DNA of 64,000 nt from Artemisia argyi (lineage: Eukaryota > Streptophyta > Magnoliopsida > Asterales > Asteraceae): the NCBI GenBank assembly GCA_030686995.1, contig CM060698.1:141379106-141443105 (forward strand). The letters are read 5' to 3'. Position 1 is the first letter of the stretch. Each line of letters starts with the position of its first letter. This document shows, one piece after another, positions 55,249 to 64,000 of the stretch. A program made the position numbers and the translations under genes. A model generated the notes under the pieces. It was not told the DNA's origin and did not search any database. It saw only the letters and a program-made list of their open reading frames with translations.

Positions 55249-57775
55249 TGTCACACCCACCACGGCGGAAACGCGAGGATGTAACTTCATGGATATCATC
55301 ACAACACCTGGTGTCTACATAGAGAACAACTACATGCACAAAAATAGAGCAAAGTACAAACACGAAGTGTTGTAACAATACCCCAAAACAAAACAACCAA
55401 AACAAAATCCGAAACAATACATAAATCCAAACATAGATGATAAACCACTTCCAATGCAACTAAGGTCTCGTCTATCCACATCCTTCTATCTTATCCTTAG
55501 AAAGCTCACCTGAAAATGATGCTTAAAACGTCAACATAATGTTGGTGAGATTCATAGGTTTAGACACACAAACACTCTCAAGGCAACCAGTTCACTGTGA
55601 TTACAAAATATAGCTGGACAAATAATTATAGTTATCATATAGCTACATGCATTTGCAAGTCAATAATCACACACAAAGGCAACAACACTCATAAGGCAAC
55701 CAATAGGACGGCTCGTGTCCTCCGACCCCAAAATAATTACAACATGACGGCTCGTGTCCCCCGACCCCATTAAACATCAATTAAGTCACATGCGCGAGCA
55801 ACAGGATAAGCATCCTCCTAATCGAATCACACACAAATTCCACCACTTGGGTACAGTTCTACCCTCATCTTGGGTACAGTTCTACCCTCGATTTTCACAA
55901 CTTGGGTACAGTTCTACCCTTCACATCTCAGGTACAGTTCTACCCTCGATTTCCACACAAGCAAATAATCACACATAGCATGCATACGATAACATTATAA
56001 GTCCAAGCTCTTTAACACCATACACATAATCACAATAAATCAAATCATTTAAGACAAGCATCATTCCCATCCCAAGTTTAAAACAAAGTAAAAATATGGG
56101 ACTATGAACTCACCTTAAACTCCGCAGCTTCCACAAAAACAACTCACAATCTATAGCACACAAAAATAATCCACATTACACAAGGTCAAGCTAAAAGCTA
56201 TAACCCATGTAGTACACATATGATGGATGTCTAAGACTCATATGACCCACCATGGATCTCCTAGACACCACACTAACCACTACCATAACTTAATACTCAC
56301 TAAATCCCTTGCACTCTTAAAATCAGAAAATGCAGAATTATTGGGTACATTCACCCACATAAAATCATGACAAATAAAGCTCAAAAACTCACACCAAAAA
56401 TTCACCATGGTCTCTCATAAGCATAGAAGCTAATCCCAGAAGGCCATGGACCAATAACACACACAAATACTCATAAGAAATTCAAACTTGTCAACTACTC
56501 AAATTCGGATCTGAACGCACACCAAAAAGTTTTGATTTTTAATAATTACTTCCACAAGTTTTTATCGCGAATCCTCTTTGTGGTAGTCTAATATAACCTA
56601 AAACTTAACTATTCCAGAAGGCCTAGTCAAAATACCACTTTTACAACCACATGACACCCTCAAACTTTTACCCAAAATCTGTCCCGGTTTGATAGCTTTG
56701 ACACCTTAACAAAGAAAAATCAAAAGACCGACTTCCCGACCTTAAAATTGATCGTGGCTGGACTTTTTGGAAAGCTTTTTCATTAAACTTCAATTTAGAC
56801 CTAAAATTCGTGACCTAACTCATTAACATCTGTTATTTACAGTCACATCTTTACTGCCTTACAAATTTGTCCAAACCCTAACTCAATAACTAGCATGTTT
56901 TACGCTCAATTCTCTTAACCAATCATCATACTATTATCATTAATTGATCCCAACATGTTTAATAACACTAATTTACAGAATTTAACACAACCCTAATCCA
57001 TCATACTTAATATTACATTAATACCAATAATTAATCAATTATATAGACATAGGGTTTAAGGATGTTACCTTGATTCTTGATTATTGCTTGAAAACTATAA
57101 AACCCTAATTTTTTCTTCTTGATCTCCTTGTGTTGACTTCAATATGCAGGAAAAAGGGTTTCAGGAACTTTGATTTTGTATTTATAATTATTTAGTGGAT
57201 AATTACCTAACTTAGAGTTGTAATTGGGCTCAAATTTGGTTTCCTTTTCCCCTTTTTTTCTCTTATTGCCGAATTTTACATATATGTATATATTTTTTTA
57301 TTTAATTAATTTATTACACTCAAAACCTCATACTTTTCATATTTTATGTATTCCCATATCGAAACCTAACGTCTTTCGCGATAAACCTTAATTTTACGAT
57401 AAACCAGAAAATAATCATTTTCAAAATAAGGTTTCCAAAAATAGAATTTCACACTCTTTTTTAAATATAACTCATAAAAACAAATCCCACATAACTTACT
57501 AATGCTTAATTACTTGAACGAAGCCTCGTTACGCAAAAACACAAAAACACCAAAAACTACACAAGTCATTTCTACACCACAAAGGTGATCAAAATGAACT
57601 TTCCCAAATTCCAAACTTTCTAAGTCACAATAAAACCATTTACGCAAAGGGATTTAGTGCTAAAACTCACCTATATCACTCATATATCACTTCAAACACC
57701 TAATACACACCAAACAAACGTCAACCGAGTCAAGACTATCAGTCAAACTGACCTGCTAAAACAATGGTTGTTACA
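55249..57775 (-). repeat. 5' LTR of gypsy-H (2527 bp)
   Basis: It starts TGTCACACCCACC and ends GGTTGTTACA. It includes the shared gypsy LTR block at 55506-55561 and two 39-bp-type units (55706-55770). It aligns with the 3' LTR apart from the latter's deletion. Confidence 0.93.
55849..55945 (-). repeat. Four-copy 16-bp inverted-repeat word in gypsy-H 5' LTR
   Basis: GGGTACAGTTCTACCC (arms GGGTA/TACCC) occurs at 55849, 55872 and 55904, and nearly at 55931, with spacers of 7 to 16 bp. The 3' LTR retains one incomplete copy. The gypsy-B LTR lacks this array. Confidence 0.8.
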
Positions 57776-58570
57776 CTTACTTCTACCGATTTCTTCTTGC
57801 AGATTTCTGGACTTGAGGTGAGTCATAGCCCACTTTTTACTCTTGAACTTTGTTTTCAATACTTGGGGTGAGAAATGTGCAAATTATTTTATGTGGACTA
57901 TTATCGCTTTTATTTTTCAACTTGCTATGCTTATGGAACTAGGATGTTATGTCATCCTTTGTCACACAGTGAATTATCGCGTATGGACTAGTTATGGTTA
58001 GACGAATGTTATATCAACCTTAGTCACATAGTGAACCATCGCGTGTTGACTTGATTTGGTTAGATGAGTTACATCAACCCTAGTCACATAGTGAACCATC
58101 GCGTGTGAACTAAATAATGGTTGGATTATGAGATTGGCTTATTTGAGGATTTTGGATGAACTATAGTGTGCACTATAGGATTTTTCGTTGAGGATTGAGC
58201 CCTAGTCTAGCTAGCAAGCGTTTTGCGTATATGTCCACTTGATTGAATTATGAATATAAACCTATGATCTCACCAGCGAAGACTGACTTTTAGCACGTTT
58301 TCTCAGGTAATTAAGTGATGAACTTGGATGCTTGGATTGGAGGTTTGGCTTGGCTATGCGGTTAAGGATCTATTTTTCTAGAAACTCTGATATGCAATGT
58401 TGGACCTACTTTTATTTCTTTTGGGCCTTTGATAAATTTGGGATGAATATAAACTTTAAAACCCCGTTTTGGTTGTGTTTTACTTATGTTTACTTTATCT
58501 CATTCTTTCATGACTTTGAATGGATATGCTTGTTGAGTCTTCCGCTGTACCAAATTTTGGGGGTGTTACA
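57776..58570 (+). repeat. 5' LTR of gypsy-G, right part
   Basis: It resumes after the CTTAC duplication and ends GGGGGTGTTACA before the PBS. The shared gypsy LTR block is at 58257-58310. Confidence 0.85.
57951..58124 (+). repeat. 60-bp tandem repeat, 3 copies, in gypsy-G LTR
   Basis: Units contain GTCACATAGTGAACCATCGC followed by GTGT(T)GACT... and TGGTTAGA. The first unit is more diverged (GTCACACAGTGAATTATCGC). The period is 60-62 bp. Confidence 0.8.
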
Positions 58571-58573
58571 GAT

Positions 58574-58590
58574 TGGTATCAGAGCCAAGG
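58574..58590 (+). other. Primer-binding site of gypsy-G (initiator Met tRNA)
   Basis: TGGTATCAGAGCCAAGG lies three bases after the LTR end. The following 58591-58956 is noncoding leader with nothing recognisable. Confidence 0.9.
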
Positions 58591-58956
58591 TTATAGAGAA
58601 CTAGGTAAATAAACACCTAAACTATAACCGATTTTTTATAGAAAACGATCCTCGACCAATGCCCGCCAGCCCGCCAAGCCGAAGCATCTTCGATTATTGA
58701 GGTATTATGAGATAATGATTTGAAATGAGATTTTTGAGATGATTTGAGAATAAGGGATATATTGATTATGTGATATGATGGCGTTTTGAGGAATAAATGG
58801 CTTAATTGTTTTATAAATGTTTTAGTAATGCGGTATTTGAAATTCTTTATTGAGATTTTAATTGGGATTTTATGATGATTTTTGATACGGTATTTTGAGT
58901 TCGCGGTTTAGTTATTTTGAAACACTTACACCTACCCTACGCCGTTGTCACAAACC

Positions 58957-59793
58957 ATGACCTCCAATTCGTACGATGTTACTGAGGATGTTCTTGCTGA
59001 CACGCGTTGCTCAGCACAAATCACTATGGCCCCTGATGACCCATACACGATGGTCATGCGTTCAGCCCCTACTTCGTCTTCCCATTGTCGCCCTAAGTCA
59101 CCGACTTTATCGCCTCGTGGTTCACCTGCTAAGAGATGACGATTGATGTAGTACCCCTCCGACAAGGAGTACGAGGAGGAGTACGAGGGTGAGTAGGAGA
59201 ATGATGACCCTCAGGTTGAGGAAGAGAATGATGACCCTCAGAACAAGGAGGAGGATGATGATCCTTAGGAGGAGGAGATGCCTGATGATGATGGTTCGCC
59301 AGCACATTCAGCTCATGTTGCGGAGCCTGATTCTCTGATACATCTGTTAGAGCCTGTTTCACATGATCACCCGTTTTTGTTTGATTCACCACCTGGTAGT
59401 CCTGTAGCGTCTGATGAGCCTGCATATTTGGGTGAGACTGGTAGGATCTGGACTCGGATTACTACACAAGGCGAGAGGATCTCGCAAATGGCTGATCGAC
59501 TTGAGATGGTTATTGCTGAGTTAAGAGTTGATTTGACTACTGTCGTGGGCAGAACGACAGCGATTAGGAGAGGTATGATGGAGATACATGAGCAGATAGA
59601 GATTCTGCAGAGAGGTTTCCTTACGGCTCGCGAGGCAGATCGCAAGTTGTGGTAGAGGAACACATAGTTACAGAAGAAGGTTGCAGACCTCAAGAGGGAC
59701 AGAGATACACAGAGCGTTGAGCTGGGATTGTTATGGAGAGATTTGGATGGTTTGAGATCAGAGTTGAGGAGTCTACCCCATCATCATGGCTAG
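58957..59793 (+). pseudogene. gypsy-G ORF1: acidic/coiled-coil protein upstream of gag, with stops
   Basis: One frame can be read from the ATG at 58957-58959 (MTSNSYDVTEDVL) through about 278 codons to TAG at 59791-59793, interrupted by about six TGA or TAG codons. A Ser/Pro-rich start is followed by an acidic repeat (EEYEGE, EENDDPQ, EEDDDP). The part 59278-59655 is open and forms a heptad-like helix (ISQMADRLEMVIAELRVDL, MMEIHEQIEILQRGFL). The tail LQKKVADLKRDRD...LWRDLDGLRSELRS is also coiled coil. Similar acidic N-terminal ORFs precede gag in many Asteraceae gypsy elements, from memory. 59794-60037 separates it from gag. Confidence 0.55.
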
Positions 59794-60037
59794 ATCAATT
59801 CGGATTTGGGTTGTTGTGTTGCTACATAAGCCAGAGAGTACTTGGTTAGGAGAGCTAGTTATTATATCTCTTATGTCATGATATTCGGATTGTATGTTCA
59901 TCTCATATGGAACGATGTATTGATCGCTACTTGTATGAATGATGGCGATTTCGTATGATATTCTAGGGTTTTTGGCGTACATGGAGAATTGTGTTCCAAA
60001 TTACGTGGTTGATATCGTGTTGGTATTACGTTGATCA

Positions 60038-61930
60038 ATGGCCCCATGACGAAACCCTGTCAGAGCTACCCGAACTGGAACTGCCGCGACTACCCCTGGT
60101 CGCTGAGGACGCCGTCCTACTCGAAATGTTGAAACCCCTACTCCTGACAACCTGGACACCACCAACCGCAACAACAGGAATCAAAATGTTGATGTTCAGG
60201 GAGACAATGATCATGTGCCACCTAATGCACCTACTATGGATCAAGCAATGATCAATCAACTTATGGAGCAACGAGTTGCTGAACTACTAGTGGAGTCAAA
60301 TCATTCCAACAACTCTGCTAGAACATTTCCACTTGTTCGTACTAATGGATGTAACTACAAGGAGTTTCGAATCTATGGAGCCATTGAGTTTGGAGGAACT
60401 GAAGGAGTGGTCTACTTGGTCAGGTGGATAGAGAAAACTGAGTCAGTGTTCAATGTCAGCAACTGTACGGAGAATGAAAAGGTAAAGTTTGCCTCTTTTA
60501 CCTTTAAGGACGAAGCTTTAACTTGGTGGAACAATTACCGAAATTCAGTTGGGAGTGATGTAGCTTATGCTATGACTTGGGAGCAATTTAAGTCTTTGTT
60601 GATTCAAACTTATTGCCCAAGGAATGAGGTTAAGAAGCTGGAGATTGAGTTCTGGAATTACAAAGTGAAGGGTACCGATATGATGTCTTACAATCGTTGT
60701 TACCAGGAGTTAGCCTTGCTTTGCCCCGATATGGTTAAGACTGAGACTTAAAAGATTGAGCGGTACACCGATGGGTTGCCTGTGGCTACAAGGAATGATG
60801 TGATTGCTGCTAGACCTGCAAATATCCATGAGGCCATCACAATCGCTCAACAATTAATTGATTCGTTGGAATTGGAAGGAGCTGATAAGGATAAGAATGG
60901 GAAGAGAAAGAGAGACCATCACTCTAAGGGTAAAGATCACCGAAACAAGCGACAAGCTGTTGCTAAGGCTTATGCTATTGGGGATAGAGATAAGAGGAAC
61001 CAAAATGGTGATACACCCAAGTGTGGTCATTGCTACCAGAATCATTCTGAACGGTGTAATGTAATATGTCAGAACTGCTCAAGGAAAGGACACACATCTA
61101 GGGATTGTAGGGCTCGACCTCTTGCTATGGTTCAAGTTACTCCTGAAGTGAGAAGTAAGGCGGATGTTACTTGTTTTGGTTTTGGAAAGAAAGGACACTA
61201 CAGGAATGAGTGTAGAGGATTGTGGAACCAAAGAAATCAAGGATCAGGTGATAATGGGTACAATCATGGAAATCGTGGAGCTGGAGGAAACCGTGGACGT
61301 CATGACAATGAGGACCAACGTATGGAAGTAGGAGCTGCTCATGGGAGAGTGTATGCACTCGAAACCGAGAGAGGAGAAGATCCGAACGTCGTTACTGGTA
61401 CGTTCCTTCTCAATAATCGTTATGCTTCCATACTATTTGATACTGGTGCCGATAGAAGTTTTGTGTCCACTACATTTGCACCCTTACTAGAGAAACCCCC
61501 GATGGCCTTAGGAATTGGTTATGATGTAGAGTTAGCTAACGGGAACATAGAAAGGATTAAAACTATCATTCGCGGTTGCACGTTAAATTTCTTGAATCAC
61601 CCTTTCAACATAGATCTTCTACCCGTCACGTTAGGAAGTTTCGATGTCATCATTGGTATGGATTGGTTGTCGAAGTATCGTGCTCATATACTTTGCGATG
61701 AGAAGATCATGCATGTGCCTTACGGAAAGGAGATTCTAAATATACAAGGAGATCGAAAAGGTTCGAGGAGCTCATCCCGATTAGCGGTCATTTCTTGCAC
61801 TAAGTTACCGAAGCTAATGGAAAAAGGATGTTGCCTTTTCTTAGCTCAAATCTCTGAGAAAGGAGGGAAGGAGAAGAAGGAAAGATGCATTGGAGATGTG
61901 TCTATATTTCGTGACTTTCCGGATGTATAT
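60038..61930 (+). pseudogene. gypsy-G gag and aspartic protease (three stops)
   Basis: The start is the ATG at 60038-60040 (MAP then TGA in place of an Arg codon). Other stops are TGA at 60104-60106 and TAA at 60749-60751. The capsid domain has GCNYKEFRIYGAIEFGG, VRWIEKTESVFN, EALTWWNNYR, MTWEQFKSLLIQTYC and YTDGLPVATRND. The first CCHC knuckle, CQNCSRKGHTSRDC, is intact. The second, CFGFGKKGHYRNEC, has lost its second Cys. The protease has LFDTGADRSFV and VIIGMDWLSKYRA. The frame runs to IFRDFPDVY, where solo LTR I begins, and resumes beyond it. Confidence 0.9.
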
Positions 61931-63338
61931 TGATGAGGCGAAAAATGATCCGTTTTTAGGGGGTCATTTAAGCCCGAATCCGACTTTATTTGATCAAATA
62001 TTGCCCTAAATCGTTCCTTTTGTGATTTTAGGTGTTTTGAGAGTGAATTCTGGAAAAGAAGCCATTTTGAACGTTTTTGGAGCATAAAAGTGAAGAAAAC
62101 GGCAAAGTATCAATTTTCCATGCTGAAGACACTAGGTGACGGCGTCAAGAGTTACACCCTGACGGCGTCAGACATCAAGAATAAAACACCGTAGTTGATG
62201 ACGGCGTCAAAATACATCCTGACGGCGTCAAAGTCCCAAGAATAAAATACCGTAGGTGGTGACGGCGTCACATAGGCCGTCATAAGTAGATCAAGGCCGT
62301 TCGAGGAAGTATTTGGCGGCGAGGCGACGGCGTCACATGCTTGTCTTGACGCCGTCAGCCCAGTTTTCCTATATATAGTTTTCTAGTTTTTACATTAAAA
62401 AGAGAGAAGTTTTGGTGAAACCCTAAAGACGAATTTGGTGCCTCTTTTACAGGTTTTTCAAGGGTTCCAAACCCTTGATACCTTGCATTGTAATTGAGAT
62501 AAGTGTTCTTCTAATTCAATCAATATGTCTATGTGTTGGTTGTTTATATCTTGTTCTTGTCTCAATTCAATTATGCTAGGCTAGATCTCTCTTGTGTTTG
62601 CTTAGATCTAATGAAACCTAGATGTTGATTATGTGTTGATTACTTGTTTATTCTTGTTCTTGGATGAATGATTTATATGTTAGGCTTAAGAAAACTGGCA
62701 GATCTCCAAATGGTAACATGCTTGAACGTCTTAAGAAACATGAACCGAGGCGTACTAGGTCTTTATTGGTTGTATTTAATGCATGAGCCACTGTTTACAA
62801 TCCCTATAGTTGTGCTGGGTCATGGTGTAGGAGGAGATAAGAGCTCATAGAGTTGGGGAGTTATGTATGCCACCCCACGAATGGTATTAAGGAATACAAT
62901 CCGTCATCCATACAAGTATAACAAGTAATTAACGTGTAAAAGATATCTAGGGAGTAGTGAAGTCTAAGTAAACACAATTTCTCCAATTACTGCTCACAAC
63001 TTTAGTATAAATTAGTTTGTTTTCATTTTTATTATTTTATTTTGAATATATCTTAGCTTTGGGTTAGTTGAATAGCAACTAATTCCGCCCACTCCTTCAA
63101 AAACCGAGATTTTAATTGCTTTCATAAAAATATAAAAGTACAAAAATAATCATCCCTCACCTTTAGAACTAGTAATTAGGTTTTCTAATCCTAACGACAT
63201 TATTCCTAAGCTGAACGATCAATCCCCCAGTACTTGTCACTATACTATACTACAACGATCAGGTACACTGCCTGGTGGGGGTTGTAAGCTTCTTGAGATC
63301 CCTCGAGAGGTAAAGCAAGGTGCGATTCCCACGCATCA
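61931..63338 (+). repeat. Solo LTR I (F-type, 1408 bp), TSD TATAT
   Basis: It runs from TGATGAGGCG to CCACGCATCA, the same length and layout as the element F LTRs but visibly more diverged. The duplication TATAT lies at 61926-61930 and 63339-63343. The palindrome array (62137, 62160, 62199, 62220, 62260, about 62324, 62347) and a TATA box (about 62370) are conserved. No internal region remains, as expected after recombination between two LTRs. Confidence 0.95.
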
Positions 63339-63343
63339 TATAT

Positions 63344-64000
63344 CCCGATGATTTTCCGGGAATCCCGCCTACTAGACAAGTGGAGTTTCAGATTGAGTTG
63401 ATACCTGGTGATGCACCTGTGGTACGAGCACCTTATCGACTTGTACCCACTGAACTGGAAGAGTTGTCGAAACAATTAGTGGAATTAGCCGAAAAAAGAT
63501 TTATACGACCAAGTTCTTCACCTTGGGGAGCCCCAGTCTTGTTCGTGAAGAAGAAGGATGGATCATTTCGTATGTGTATTGATTACCAAGAGCTGAACAA
63601 GTTAACGATGAAGAATAGATACCCGTTGCCAAGGATCGACGACTTGTTCGATCAGCTTCAAGGATCGAGTGTGTATTCAAAGATCGATCTGAGATTGGGA
63701 TATCATCAACATAGAGTTTGCGAGGAAGATATTCCGAAAACGGCTTTCAGAACCCGTTATGGGCATTACGAGTTCCAGGTGATGCCGTTTGGGTTAACTA
63801 ACGCACCGGCGGTATTCATGGATCTCATGAATCGGGTGTGTAAGCCTTACTTAGATAAGTTTGTGATCGTGTTCATCGACGACATTCTAATCTACTCAAA
63901 GAGTGAGAAAGAGCATGAGGAGCATCTAAGACTCATCTTAGAATTGCTCAGGAGGGAGAAGTTGTATGCCAAGTTCTCCAAATGTGAATTTTGGATTCCG
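63344..64000 (+). CDS. gypsy-G reverse transcriptase, N-terminal 219 codons (runs off window)
   Basis: The frame is open to the window edge and lacks its own start because it continues the gag-protease frame across solo LTR I. Conserved RT blocks are [91 protein letters not shown] and the active site [10 protein letters not shown] with both Asp residues. A Gln replaces the usual Arg in IDYQEL, and the SGYHQ block reads LGYHQH. It ends in KCEFWIP at the edge. Confidence 0.92.

Larger units (their letters stand above)
48670..57775 (-). mobile_element. Gypsy-H: degenerate Ty3/gypsy element of the gypsy-B family, TSD CTTAC
   Basis: LTRs at 48670-50988 and 55249-57775 flank a 4.26-kb internal region. 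The duplication CTTAC lies at 48665-48669 and 57776-57780. PBS and polypurine tract are recognisable. Coding remnants run parallel to gypsy-B but are riddled with stops and deletions. Confidence 0.95.
46309..64000 (+). mobile_element. Gypsy-G: Ty3/gypsy element, split by gypsy-H and solo LTR I (3' end off window)
   Basis: 5' LTR (about 46309-48669 plus 57776-58570), PBS, ORF1, gag-protease, then RT running off the right edge. Gypsy-H lies inside the LTR and solo LTR I inside the start of RT, both flanked by exact 5-bp duplications. Domain set and order agree with gypsy-B, but the sequences are clearly different families. The left border is a guess at TGTCAAAACA. An unrelated 5' segment up to about 46420 cannot be excluded. 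Confidence 0.85.

Noticed and set aside
59122..59425. Leu/Ile-rich and Pro/His-rich minus-strand frames
   Set aside because: They are mirror frames of the acidic repeat in gypsy-G ORF1.

Overview
The window reads as repeat-rich nuclear DNA from a flowering plant. The best guess is Asteraceae, probably a Tanacetum/Artemisia-like relative: the copia gag, the SIRE-type copia gag and extra ORF, and the Athila-type protease-like protein all match, from memory, protein families that are very abundant in annotated Tanacetum genomes. No database search was run. There is no rRNA or tRNA gene, no CRISPR array, and no convincing intact host gene. Almost every base belongs to nested LTR retrotransposons. 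Element boundaries were fixed by eye from TG...CA termini, primer-binding sites (PBS), polypurine tracts and 5-bp target-site duplications (TSDs). The letters A to J below are names given here.

Layout. 1-2947: 5' part of copia-A (minus), inserted in the 3' pol of gypsy-B (2948-11207, minus, LTR about 2.55 kb). Gypsy-B in turn sits in the gag of copia-C (11208-14472, minus), which also carries a probable solo LTR (J, about 11351-12850). 14473-14722 and 44811-46308 are flanking genomic DNA with a possible broken host-gene end and a Stowaway-like MITE. 14723-44810: copia-D, a SIRE-like copia (minus, TSD TTTTG) about 12.5 kb long before it was interrupted by gypsy-E (23723-34953, TSD ACTAT) and by non-autonomous Athila-like element F (35443-41802, TSD GGTAC). 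About 46309-64000: gypsy-G (plus). Its 5' LTR is split by gypsy-H (48670-57775, minus, TSD CTTAC) and its pol is split by solo LTR I (61931-63338, TSD TATAT), a relative of the F LTR.

How the parts work together. The autonomous-type elements encode gag, protease, integrase, reverse transcriptase and RNase H for copy-and-paste movement. Nearly all are broken by a few stops or frameshifts, many of which look like C-to-T decay. Element F has two LTRs of equal length and about 99% identity but encodes only a protease-like protein without the catalytic Asp, so it must borrow machinery. Copia-D carries, between pol and its 3' LTR, an extra long ORF (minus) and a divergent, uninterrupted 151-codon gene on the opposite strand with its own TATA box and poly(A) signal. 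The two share a putative bidirectional promoter rich in W-boxes.

Most notable signals. (1) The antisense gene and bidirectional promoter of copia-D. (2) A palindrome array TGACGGCGTCA, arranged in pairs two helical turns apart just upstream of the TATA box of the F and I LTRs. (3) The word AGTACTTTG scattered through coding and noncoding parts of copia-D. (4) A leader ORF with a shared in-frame TAG in gypsy-B and gypsy-H. (5) A motif of about 55 bp at a fixed distance from the 3' LTR end in otherwise unlike gypsy families. Boundaries of elements with a matching TSD are firm. The left ends of the gypsy-G LTR and of solo LTR J are estimates.
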